A DNA stretch of 64,000 nucleotides from Nocardia caishijiensis NBRC 108228 (lineage in GTDB: Bacteria > Actinomycetota > Actinomycetes > Mycobacteriales > Mycobacteriaceae), in assembly GCF_001612825.1 (NCBI RefSeq), contig NZ_BDBE01000030.1, positions 310,001-374,000 on the forward strand, read 5' to 3'. The position numbers and the translations under genes are program-made. The notes beneath the pieces are model-generated. The model was given only the letters and a program-made list of their open reading frames with translations. It did no database searches and was not told the DNA's origin. Each line of letters begins with the position of its first letter. The stretch's first letter is position 1. Shown here in pieces: positions 46,045 to 53,850 of the stretch.

Positions 46045-47337
46045 CTAGCCAGCGCCGTCACGGACGAAGGCCGCGAAGGCCACGGCGATCAGATCAGGGG
46101 AAGGCCGACTATCGAGACGGGCCGGTAGAAGCAGCGAACGTCCGTTCAGGTCGCGAAGTTGTTCCGATGCCGGGTCATCGCCCTCCACCATCAGCCGATC
46201 GGCGATGCGGATCGTGTAGTCCGGTGTGATTCCCAACAATTTCGCGGCGAAAGCGCGGTGATGGTTGCTACAGAGGAGCAATCCGTTCTCGATGCTCGAT
46301 GTGGTGTAGAGCTTTCCGGATGCGTCGTCGATGGGCCGTGCGGCATCGACGATATGGACGGCATCGAGGAGTTGAGCGACACCGAGACCGCATACGGCGC
46401 AACGGATGCCGTACGCGTGGAGCAAGCGCGCACGGAACTCGGCCGAGTGAACACGATTTCGGGTTTGCTCGGCCCGGTCGGGGACCCGCGCACCGACCTG
46501 ACCCGGCAGGTCGGTGTCGATGGTGAGCATGAATCGACGACGTTCTCTGTCGTCGGCGACGACATAGACAGGAAAGATCGGCACGTAGGTGCCGTGGCCG
46601 ATCATCCGGAACAGGATCAACGGCAGCCTGAATTCCAGTGCCTTGCGTAGCTTCTGGTTGTCGCCGTCGATCGTTCCGGAACGGTAGGCGTAACCGAACC
46701 CCGAATCGCCGTATTCCTCGTCGCTGGAGTCTTGGCCCCCGCGGGACATCACCGACAGGGTGGCGAGCATTCCGCGTGGGCTGCGGATTGCGCGATTGCG
46801 GTCGATGAGGGGGAGCGAGGTCCCGTCGATGGTGAAGTCCAGCAGATCGGCCCTGCTCAGAGTGCCCCGCTGGTCGATAGTTTCTCTCAGACGGCGGAAG
46901 ATCCGCTGCCGCAGAGCCGCTTCGACACCGACCGCATCTGCGCGGCCGGTCAACGGATCCACGTAGCGCGACTGCTCGACGGTGGGGCGTTCGCCCGAGG
47001 TCGGGTCGGCTGGCCCGTCGTGGTCGACAGCCGTGGCCAGTTCGTTCTGCAACTGAGCCCACCTGGCACGCCACCGCTGAGCCACCGCCATGAGCAGTGC
47101 TGGGTCGCAGTTCGGGTCCTCGTATCGTGACAGCGCGCGAACGAAAACTCTGACGGTGTCCCACCGTGGTCGGCTCTTGCCGCTCAGCAGGTTGCTGATG
47201 CTGCCCTGGGAAATGGCGGTTCCGTCTTCGGCTGTGAGCTTGGCGATCCGCGCATAGGCCGGACTGCCTGCCTCGACCCACCGCTCCTTGACCTCTGCGC
47301 TGAACTGCTGCAGAGCCGGATGGGGTGTTCGGGCCAC
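46045..47337 (-). CDS. XRE-type HTH fused to HNH endonuclease, with SRA-like middle domain
   Basis: 430 residues from GTG 47337, five bases after GAGGAG; a TTG at 47412 is less likely. The N-terminal XRE-like HTH (GTAISQGSISNLLSGKSRPR, residues ~34-53) is as in phage or streptomycete repressors. The middle part has G-D-S-G-F-G-Y-A-Y-R, D-N-Q-K-L-R-K-A-L and PLILFRMIGHGTYVP, loosely like SRA/YDG or related DNA-reading domains (inference). The C-terminal HNH nuclease has CAVCGLG, A-V-H-I-V-D-A, I-E-N-G-L-L-L-C-S-N-H-H-R-A-F. A modification-dependent (type IV-like) restriction enzyme is the best guess. Direct repeats TGTTCAAT (47406-47413 and 47417-47424) lie upstream. Confidence 0.72.
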   Translation of the reverse strand: MARTPHPALQQFSAEVKERWVEAGSPAYARIAKLTAEDGTAISQGSISNLLSGKSRPRWDTVRVFVRALSRYEDPNCDPALLMAVAQRWRARWAQLQNELATAVDHDGPADPTSGERPTVEQSRYVDPLTGRADAVGVEAALRQRIFRRLRETIDQRGTLSRADLLDFTIDGTSLPLIDRNRAIRSPRGMLATLSVMSRGGQDSSDEEYGDSGFGYAYRSGTIDGDNQKLRKALEFRLPLILFRMIGHGTYVPIFPVYVVADDRERRRFMLTIDTDLPGQVGARVPDRAEQTRNRVHSAEFRARLLHAYGIRCAVCGLGVAQLLDAVHIVDAARPIDDASGKLYTTSSIENGLLLCSNHHRAFAAKLLGITPDYTIRIADRLMVEGDDPASEQLRDLNGRSLLLPARLDSRPSPDLIAVAFAAFVRDGAG

Positions 47338-47454
47338 GGCCGCTCCTCGCTTCGCACTGCCCCCGGACGGAGCGCTGATGCACAGGCTAGCCGATTCGCC
47401 GATAGTGTTCAATCTTGTTCAATTATGTGGTGATTCAGGAGAGGAGGTGGCATC

Positions 47455-47685
47455 GTGTCGATCATGAGTTCGAACCGGCCGGGAAGGTCACCAGCACCCT
47501 CGATCCGGCAGCACCGCAACCGATTCGGCAATGGAGCGGCCATGGTGGACCTGGGTGCGCTGATGTCCATCATGATCGGCTTCTCGGTGATCTACCTGGT
47601 CGCCGGGGCCACGGCATTGGTGCCGGTGGCCTCGGCGACGATCGCGCTCTATTCCCTGTGGAAGGGGCGAAACGCCAAGTTGTAG
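47455..47685 (+). CDS. Small single-span membrane protein
   Basis: 76 residues from GTG 47455 (ATG 47464 also possible); GAGGAGGT lies just upstream. A basic N-terminal region (S-S-N-R-P-G-R-S...R-Q-H-R-N-R-F) is followed by one long hydrophobic segment (MSIMIGFSVIYLVAGATALV) and a short K-G-R-N-A-K-L tail. No family recognised. Divergent from the XRE-HNH gene across 117 bases; small membrane partners of nucleases exist in defence loci, but that link is speculative. Confidence 0.5.
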   Translation: MSIMSSNRPGRSPAPSIRQHRNRFGNGAAMVDLGALMSIMIGFSVIYLVAGATALVPVASATIALYSLWKGRNAKL

Positions 47686-47725
47686 TGACGAACGCTCGTC
47701 GGCGCTACCTGTCCGATGCGGTGTC

Positions 47726-48082
47726 TCACACGACGAACGTGAGCGCCGCCGCTACCGACAGGGCCAGCATGCCGAGGCAGTTGATCCAGAACTCGGAGCC
47801 GAGGAATCGGGCGCGGTAGTGGGCGTAAGCGGCGCACACGAAATAGGCGACTACGCCGACCGCGGTGGCGAACCCGGCACCGGGATACTTCAGTCCGACT
47901 AGGAGGCCAGCTGTCGCCGCCAGCTTGATGGTGATCAGGGTCCACCACCAGTCACGCGGAAAGCGGACGCCGTCGAGGCATCGCTGAATGAACATCGGTG
48001 GGCGCACCGATATGAGTGCGTCCGAGAACAGCGACAGGGCGAGTAGTGCCGGTAGCCACCATGGTTGGGAAGCGTGGATCAT
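47726..48082 (-). CDS. DoxX-like membrane protein
   Basis: 118 residues with four hydrophobic segments and the DoxX-like pattern T-L-I-T-I-K-L-A-A-T-A-G-L-L-V-G-L, then F-A-T-A-V-G-V-V-A-Y-F. DoxX proteins take part in membrane redox or thiosulfate-related processes, mostly undefined. The ATG at 48082 overlaps the TetR stop (ATGA), so the pair forms one autoregulated operon. Confidence 0.75.
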   Translation of the reverse strand: MIHASQPWWLPALLALSLFSDALISVRPPMFIQRCLDGVRFPRDWWWTLITIKLAATAGLLVGLKYPGAGFATAVGVVAYFVCAAYAHYRARFLGSEFWINCLGMLALSVAAALTFVV

Positions 48083-48681
48083 TGGTTTCCTTCGGGATGC
48101 GCGATGACGAATTCGATGGTCTGACGTAGTTGGTCGGCCGCCTCGGGCATCGCGATGGCACCGCTGGCAGCGGTCATCAGCAAGCCGAGATAGGCGAGAT
48201 AGATGGTCCGAGCGCCGGGACCGACCTGGCTGACGGGCAGCGTTGTTCGGGCGAGCACGGTTTCGAGTTCGCCGAGCAGAGCCAGCGCGAGGTCTCGAAA
48301 GATCACCGACTGATGGGTTCCGCGGACGAGGACCGCCAGGTACTCGCGTGAGAGCTCGGAATCGAGCGCGAAGTATCCGACGAAGGGCTCGAAGAGCCGC
48401 AGCACATCCTCGGTGGTCGCGGTCTCCGTTGAGGGCGTGAGGTCGGTTTGCCTGCTGTTGTGCACCGAGCTGATCCAGTTGTCGAAGATCGAGACGAGCA
48501 GTGCGTCCTTTTCGCCAGCTGCCATGACGGTCCCGGTGCTCACGTTCGCTTCGGCGGCGATCTGCCGAATCGTGGTCGCCTTGAAGCCGCGAGTGCGGAA
48601 GAGCTGTTCGGCCGCCGCCAAGACCCGCTGTCGCGTCGCGGCTTGTTGCGCCGACCGTGACTGAACATGTTCATTGAACAT
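48079..48681 (-). CDS. TetR family regulator of the DoxX gene
   Basis: 200 residues from ATG 48681 (MFNEHVQSRSAQQAATRQ). HTH at ~17-62 with T-I-R-Q-I-A-A-E-A-N-V-S-T-G-T-V-M. The coding sequence begins inside a double TGAACATGTTCA palindrome, so the protein probably binds its own start region and blocks transcription of itself and DoxX. GTG/ATG codons further in are possible starts if the palindromes are untranslated. Effector unknown. Confidence 0.82.
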   Translation of the reverse strand: MFNEHVQSRSAQQAATRQRVLAAAEQLFRTRGFKATTIRQIAAEANVSTGTVMAAGEKDALLVSIFDNWISSVHNSRQTDLTPSTETATTEDVLRLFEPFVGYFALDSELSREYLAVLVRGTHQSVIFRDLALALLGELETVLARTTLPVSQVGPGARTIYLAYLGLLMTAASGAIAMPEAADQLRQTIEFVIAHPEGNQ

Positions 48682-48686
48682 GTTCA
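48662..48686. promoter_or_regulatory. Tandem palindromic operator overlapping the TetR start codon
   Basis: Two perfect 12-base palindromes TGAACATGTTCA (48662-48673 and 48675-48686) separated by one base. Autoregulation through occlusion is likely. Confidence 0.7.
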
Positions 48687-48986
48687 GAATGCTATCCCAA
48701 GGTAAGGCGCAGACGCAACGGCAATCTCGTCGACCCACAGCGAGTGGTACCGGCGTACAACCGCACCCAGTTTTCGGCTGCTATCGACGCGGTTACGTAG
48801 CGTTGGTTGCTACCAAACGTAAACGGAACAGAGTGGACGTCATGGAGAAGGATCCGTCATCCTGACCCCCGATAATGTTCACTTATCGGGAGTCAGAATG
48901 GAACGCCTGCGAACATCAAGCTCGCGACCCGGCACTGTTTTCGTTTCGTCTAATACGTAACTACAAAACGAAATCAACGCTACGAT
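48687..48986. other. 300-base intergenic region, comparatively AT-rich
   Basis: No gene found. It holds a 13-base inverted repeat (TGACCCCCGATAA at 48863-48875 and TTATCGGGAGTCA at 48883-48895, one mismatch, 7-base loop) and a second pair TTTCGTTT / AAACGAAA (48939-48946 and 48966-48973) just before the coiled-coil gene. The latter may be its operator. Composition differs from the flanking genes, hinting at acquired DNA. Confidence 0.5.
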
Positions 48987-50144
48987 ATGCCGGTGTCGAG
49001 TGTCTGCAACTACCCCGGATGTGCACGTCCCATTACCCGCAACGGTGGCCCCGGCCGACCGTCGGAATACTGCGACCACCCCGACCACACGCGATGGCGC
49101 GCTTGGCGAGAAAGACAACGGCAGCAGCAGGAGGCAGCGGAGGGGGGAGAAACCGTCACTGTGACGGCAGCGCAGGGCCCGGTGACGGTCGCGCGCTTGC
49201 GAGCCGACGAGTTGCTCGGACAATTCCGAGGGCTGGCCGAGCAACTCGGCACCACCCTGAACGCCGCCGTGGCGGAACTGGCCACGATCGGGGATCCCTC
49301 CGTCGCCGAGGCGCAGGTCCAAGCGGTGCAGGCCGATGCTGCCCAGCGGATCGCCGAGGCGGACGTGAAAGTGGTTGCCGCGGACCGGGCACGGCGGGAG
49401 GCCGAGCAGGCGAGAGAGCAGGCGGAATCGGCGGCCGAGGACGCGGCAAGCGTCGCGGAGCAGGCCGACGAGCTCATCGCGGCGGCGCGGTCGGCCCGCG
49501 ATGAAGCGCTCGCCGAGCTGGAACGCCTCAGCAAACAGACCGCCGATGACATCTTCGCGGCCCGCAGCGCCGCCGAGGAACAGGTGCGCCAGGCTCAGCG
49601 CGACGCCGCCGACGAAATCGAACGCCTCCGCGAGGAAACCGCGGCGCAGGTGGCGCGCGCCGAGCAACGCGCCGACACCGAGATCACCCACGTCCGCCGC
49701 GACGCCGAAGCCCGGATCAGTGCCGCCCACGCCGAACGTGACCTCGCCGTGCAACGCGCCGCCGATGCGGACCGGGCAACGCAGCGGGCCGAACTCGCCG
49801 TCGCCGAACGGGTCGAAGCGGCGAACGAGGCCCGCGAGGAATGGCGTCGGGCTCGCGCGGAACTGGACACGACCCGGACCGAACTCGACCGCACCCGAAG
49901 CGAACTGGCGGAGTTGCGACGCACCACCGACGCCGATGCCGAGGCCAGGCGCACCGAGGCTGCCGCGGCACTCGAGCGAGTCAGAACCGAAACCGCCGAA
50001 CGCTTGGCCGCCCTCGACGACGCACGCGCGCAGACCCTCGCCCGTGCCGAGCGCGCCGAACGTCAACTCGACGAGCTCCTCGCCGCCACCAGGACAACGG
50101 ATACAGCAGGGGTATCGGCAGCGGCGATCGACACACTCGACTAG
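48987..50144 (+). CDS. Zinc-finger plus long coiled-coil protein, KfrA-like
   Basis: 385 residues from ATG 48987. The N-terminal Cys/His cluster (SSVCNYPGCARP, then PSEYCDHPDHTRW, residues ~4-36) looks like a small zinc finger. From ~70 to ~370 it is an uninterrupted Ala/Glu/Arg-rich coiled coil with heptads such as V-R-Q-A-Q-R-D-A-A-D-E-I-E-R-L. Such finger-coil proteins occur on actinobacterial plasmids and integrative elements, where KfrA-type proteins bind DNA and form filaments; function here is unproven. Upstream inverted repeat TTTCGTTT/AAACGAAA. No ribosome site is obvious. Confidence 0.6.
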   Translation: MPVSSVCNYPGCARPITRNGGPGRPSEYCDHPDHTRWRAWRERQRQQQEAAEGGETVTVTAAQGPVTVARLRADELLGQFRGLAEQLGTTLNAAVAELATIGDPSVAEAQVQAVQADAAQRIAEADVKVVAADRARREAEQAREQAESAAEDAASVAEQADELIAAARSARDEALAELERLSKQTADDIFAARSAAEEQVRQAQRDAADEIERLREETAAQVARAEQRADTEITHVRRDAEARISAAHAERDLAVQRAADADRATQRAELAVAERVEAANEAREEWRRARAELDTTRTELDRTRSELAELRRTTDADAEARRTEAAAALERVRTETAERLAALDDARAQTLARAERAERQLDELLAATRTTDTAGVSAAAIDTLD

Positions 50145-50155
50145 CGTCAGCGCAC

Positions 50156-50341
50156 ATGACCGAGCAGCCCGGGCCCCTGGAGACGACCCGCGAGTTCGCG
50201 GCCGTCGATCTCGCCGACATGTTCAACGACGACGACACCTACACCGGACCGTCGTCCCGCACCAGAATCATCGCGATCGTGGTGGTCGCGGCGCTCGTGC
50301 TCGGCGCCGCGGCCACCACCCTCGCCCTCCTACTCGGCTGA
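50156..50341 (+). CDS. Small single-pass membrane protein
   Basis: 61 residues from ATG 50156, twelve bases after the coiled-coil gene. Acidic N-terminus (MTEQPGPLETTREFAAVDLA, then M-F-N-D-D-D) and one C-terminal membrane helix (IIAIVVVAALVLGAAATTLA). No family recognised. Likely the same transcript as the coiled-coil gene, possibly a membrane anchor for it; this is an inference from order. Confidence 0.5.
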   Translation: MTEQPGPLETTREFAAVDLADMFNDDDTYTGPSSRTRIIAIVVVAALVLGAAATTLALLLG

Positions 50342-50360
50342 CCCGGCCCCGGCTCGTGCG

Positions 50361-52070
50361 TTACGCGGGCCGGTCCAACGGTGTGTCCGGATCACCCGAG
50401 TGTCGCAGCGCGATGACCTGTTGCGGCGCCCAATAGATGCGCCCGAACTCGAACTCCTGGTATCGACCATCGTCGTGGGTGATCTCGTCGGACGCGGGCC
50501 AACCCAACGGACCGTTCTCGAATCCCGATGCGCGCCACCGTTCGCCGATCGCGCCGTGCACTCGGTGGGCGGGCTGCCCGGCGCGGCGGTAGATCGCGCC
50601 ACCCTGAAACGCCTGGGCCACCGCAGGCCCGGTGCCGCGCGGGTCGGGCAGCTGTGCGTGTTCGGCGATCGGGTAGCCGAGCGACCCCGCCTCCCAGCCG
50701 GATTCGGCGTACTTGGTCATGATCGCGGTCGGAATGGCGTGGGCGCCGGTGGCCGGGTGCCAGTACACGTAGCCGTGTTCGAACTCGGCGAAGCGGCCGA
50801 GCCCGTCGGGAGTGGCGATCTCACCATCGGTGCGCCGCACACCGAGCCACGGCGAGGCCGCCGCGCGATCATCGATGGCGTTGGGTCGCCCTCCGGCGAA
50901 ACCTGCCACGTGCGAAGCGAAGACATCCCAGGGAAAGTTCGGCCCCACGTCGGTGTGGGAGCCGATGCCGAGCGCCCTGGTCACATAATTGTGGTCACTG
51001 ATGCCCTCGGCGACACGATAGGGGGGTGCGATCACCTCGGTGGAGTACCCGTGCCGGTGTGCGCTGCGCGCCGCGAGATAGGCGGCGATCCGCAGATCGC
51101 CGTCGATGGACAGCCACTGCTCGCGTGACCAGGCGACGCGGCTGCCCGCGAAACACAGATTCACCGTGAACGGGTTGGCCGACAACACCGACCACGCCGC
51201 CAGCTCTTCCGGCACCACACGTACCACTACACCGTCGCGCACCGTGTAGTGGTACGAAACCCCGTTGGCCGGGTTGTTGAGATAGGCGGCCAGAGACTCG
51301 GCGGTGCCGTTGCCCTCCTGGGTGTGCAGCAGGAAGTTGGTGATGCGGGCGCCGTCGCGCGGTGAGTGCGACGGACCGAGGCGGTCGAGCTCGGTGAACT
51401 GCGGGATCGTCACGGACCGGTCCTTACTCCACTGGCCGAAATCGGGGGCGAGAATGTCGTTGACGTCGACCCGGGTGCCGTCGATGAGCGGTCCCGGATT
51501 GCTCGGGGTGTCGATCACCCGCTGGTACAGCACCGCCCGTGGTTCGCGTTCGGTGCCCGACCACGCCCGCGTCTGCCAGGCCCAGCTGAATTCGCCGCGC
51601 GTGCCGATCACTCCGTCCTCGACGGCCCACGCGCATACCCGCGAATGCCCGTAGATTCCGGTCCACGCCACACCGAGCACCGCGTTGACGCCACGGAAGA
51701 ACTCGACGGCGGCGCTGTTCCACTGCGTCAGGGAGATGTCCTCGTCGACCGCGAAGAAGATCGGTGCCTCGCGTGGTGCGCCGAGGCCCAGATGCGTGGC
51801 GAGTGCCTGCTCGGCCATGCGTCTGCCGCCGTCGAAACCGGTGGTCCAATCCGACGGGGTCGGGTCTCCGGGCTTGCCGTACTGCCAGATCGACACGATG
51901 TCGAGCCCCGCGGCAGCGAGCGCGCGGGCGTAGTCGACGGTGATGGGTTTGGCCCCGAAATTCGCGCCGGGTCTGCTCGGTGACACATAAGCGAGCACGG
52001 CCGAATGGCCTGCTTCGGCGATAGCCGCCGGGTTGATGAGCCGCGCCGCGAAATCGACAGCGGTAGACAT
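50361..52070 (-). CDS. Multidomain peptidoglycan amidase with DUF1906 and LGFP repeats (endolysin-like)
   Basis: 569 residues from ATG 52070. Order: DUF1906/Rv2525c glycoside-hydrolase-like domain (~1-210, beginning STAVDFAARLINPAAIAEAG and with I-F-F-A-V-D-E-D); N-acetylmuramoyl-L-alanine amidase-type domain (~225-410, with F-L-L-H-T-Q-E-G and a later S-H-T-D-V-G-P); LGFP repeats (~430-569: LGYPIAEHAQLPDP and LGWPASDEITHDDGRYQEF), which bind mycolyl-arabinogalactan walls. It resembles lysins of phages infecting mycolic-acid bacteria but lacks holin or other phage genes nearby and any signal peptide. A wall-remodelling or toxin-like role is possible. Confidence 0.8.
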   Translation of the reverse strand: MSTAVDFAARLINPAAIAEAGHSAVLAYVSPSRPGANFGAKPITVDYARALAAAGLDIVSIWQYGKPGDPTPSDWTTGFDGGRRMAEQALATHLGLGAPREAPIFFAVDEDISLTQWNSAAVEFFRGVNAVLGVAWTGIYGHSRVCAWAVEDGVIGTRGEFSWAWQTRAWSGTEREPRAVLYQRVIDTPSNPGPLIDGTRVDVNDILAPDFGQWSKDRSVTIPQFTELDRLGPSHSPRDGARITNFLLHTQEGNGTAESLAAYLNNPANGVSYHYTVRDGVVVRVVPEELAAWSVLSANPFTVNLCFAGSRVAWSREQWLSIDGDLRIAAYLAARSAHRHGYSTEVIAPPYRVAEGISDHNYVTRALGIGSHTDVGPNFPWDVFASHVAGFAGGRPNAIDDRAAASPWLGVRRTDGEIATPDGLGRFAEFEHGYVYWHPATGAHAIPTAIMTKYAESGWEAGSLGYPIAEHAQLPDPRGTGPAVAQAFQGGAIYRRAGQPAHRVHGAIGERWRASGFENGPLGWPASDEITHDDGRYQEFEFGRIYWAPQQVIALRHSGDPDTPLDRPA

Positions 52071-52316
52071 GATGACCCCCTGCATGACTGCGTATCCGAT
52101 GGAATTCCGAGAAATGGTGGAACTACCGAGATGATTCACGCTGGTACCGACAACCGGCACGGGTGACCGAGGAACTCACCCTGGAATGATTCTAATCGAA
52201 ACATGCACGGCGGCATTCTCATTCGCCGATGCCGGGAGGGTACCCAGGTTCGGCGAGATCTAGACCCCGAAGTCGCCCTGATCCGCCGATGGTTACCGAA
52301 TGGCTAACCTCTCGCC
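52071..52316. promoter_or_regulatory. Divergent intergenic region between endolysin-like and S8 peptidase genes
   Basis: Part of a 338-base gap without an annotated large gene. Contains GGTTACC and GCTAACC near 52291-52310 immediately before the mini-ORF, a possible promoter. Otherwise I see no repeat, hairpin or gene. Confidence 0.35.
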
Positions 52317-52406
52317 ATGATGCCGGAGTCCCAGCGGCTCGGCGTGTCGCGAAAGATGATGGGGCACAACGGTAGCGGTGCGCGTGGATGCCCTGTTCAC
52401 TGGTAG
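52317..52406 (+). CDS. Candidate 29-residue peptide directly upstream of the S8 peptidase
   Basis: Starts with tandem ATG codons and reads MMPESQRLGVSRKMMGHNGS then GARGCPVHW, ending TAG two bases before the peptidase ATG. No ribosome site, so it would need leaderless translation. Small size makes chance likely, but position next to a peptidase and the C-terminal Gly/Cys tail make a peptide substrate or leader worth testing. Confidence 0.3.
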   Translation: MMPESQRLGVSRKMMGHNGSGARGCPVHW

Positions 52407-52408
52407 CC

Positions 52409-53842
52409 ATGGCCTCCACCCGATCCAGCAAGCAGCGCAACCCCGGTGCACCGGCGCCCGTGGCACCACCTGCGGAACTGATCGTCGTCACCGCCCCGAC
52501 CGGGCCCGACCTGACACCGGCCGCTGTGCGCGAGGTCGGTGCCGTGCGCGGTCAGGTCGACAGCCTTCTCCCCGGTGACGCGCACCTTGTGCCGATCTTC
52601 GGCCCGGGTAACCGGCTCGCGAACAAGCTCGCGGATGCCCCACACGCCGGTTCCTACCTCGGCTATCACCGGGTGGTCGGGCCGATCGCGGACTTGGCGG
52701 ACGTGGCGGACCGGTTGCGCGCCGAGGACACCGTCACCGCGGCATACGTGAAACCCGCCGCGGAACTGCCGCTCGCACCCCGCACGACCGTCGCCCGCGC
52801 ACCCGAGGCGCCGTCGGTGACACCGGATTTCCGCGCCAGGCAGGCGTATCTGGACGCCGCACCGAACGGGATCGACGCGGCCTGGGCGCATACCCGTCCC
52901 GGTGGCCTCGGCACCGGCGTCCGGGTGATCGATATCGAGGGTGCGTGGCGATTCACCCACGAGGACCTGCGGCACAACCAGGGCGGGATCATCGGTGGAA
53001 CCGCGTCGACGGACCGAGGGTGGCGCGACCACGGAACGGCAGTGGCCGGTGAGATCAGCGGTGACCTGAATCCGTTCGGCATCACGGGTATCGCGCCCGA
53101 AGCCCACATCCGGGCGATCTCCATCTTCGGAATCGGTTCGGCGACGGCCATCCGGTCAGCCGCCGACGCACTCGATCCCGGTGATGTGCTGCTCATCGAA
53201 CTGCACCGCCCCGGACCCCGATTCGATTACCGGGCGACCCCCGACCAGCGCGGCTACATCGCCGTCGAGTGGTGGCCCGACGATTTCGCCGCCATCCGTT
53301 ACGCGGTCGGGCGCGGCGTGATCGTGGTCGAAGCGGCGGGCAACGGTGCGGAAGACCTCGACGCGCCGGTCTACGACACGCGACCGAGCGACTTCCCCGC
53401 CGACTGGCGCAACCCGTTCCGCGACAACGATTCCGGGGCCGTGATCGTCGGTGCCGGTGCGCCACCACCCGGTCTGCACGGTCGTGACCACGGTCCGGCC
53501 CGCTCCCGCCTCGGTTTCTCCAATTACGGCTCCCGCCTGGACGTGCAGGGCTGGGGTCGCGAGGTGACCACCACCGGTTACGGCGATCTGCAGGGCGGTG
53601 ACGACGAAGACCTCTGGTACACCGACCAATTCAGCGGCACCTCCAGTGCGTCGCCGATCGTCGTCGGCGCGATCGCCGCCTACCAGGGCATCAGCGCCAC
53701 CGGACCTGGACGCGCCACACCCGACGCTGTCCGCACCCTGCTGCGGACGACCGGCTCGACCCAGACCGCGGCTCCCGGTCGGCCGGTCACCCAGCGCATC
53801 GGCTCGTTGCCGGACCTGCGCGCGATGACCGCCCGGCTGTAG
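52409..53842 (+). CDS. S8 (subtilisin-like) serine peptidase without signal peptide
   Basis: 477 residues from ATG 52409. Catalytic Asp in R-V-I-D-I-E-G near residue 174, His in RDHGTAVAGEISG near 208, oxyanion Asn in EAAGNGAED near 310 and Ser in SGTSSASPIVVGA near 412. The N-terminal ~150 residues look like a pro- or binding domain. No Sec/Tat signal, so either intracellular or exported otherwise. Followed nine bases later by a Mak_N_cap-like gene, probably one operon. The real start may be elsewhere because no ribosome site is seen. Confidence 0.82.
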   Translation: MASTRSSKQRNPGAPAPVAPPAELIVVTAPTGPDLTPAAVREVGAVRGQVDSLLPGDAHLVPIFGPGNRLANKLADAPHAGSYLGYHRVVGPIADLADVADRLRAEDTVTAAYVKPAAELPLAPRTTVARAPEAPSVTPDFRARQAYLDAAPNGIDAAWAHTRPGGLGTGVRVIDIEGAWRFTHEDLRHNQGGIIGGTASTDRGWRDHGTAVAGEISGDLNPFGITGIAPEAHIRAISIFGIGSATAIRSAADALDPGDVLLIELHRPGPRFDYRATPDQRGYIAVEWWPDDFAAIRYAVGRGVIVVEAAGNGAEDLDAPVYDTRPSDFPADWRNPFRDNDSGAVIVGAGAPPPGLHGRDHGPARSRLGFSNYGSRLDVQGWGREVTTTGYGDLQGGDDEDLWYTDQFSGTSSASPIVVGAIAAYQGISATGPGRATPDAVRTLLRTTGSTQTAAPGRPVTQRIGSLPDLRAMTARL

Positions 53843-53850
53843 CCTGCGAT

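Noticed and set aside
50361..53842. Prophage remnant
   Set aside because: Only a lysin-like gene was found; no holin, terminase, tail, integrase or att repeats.
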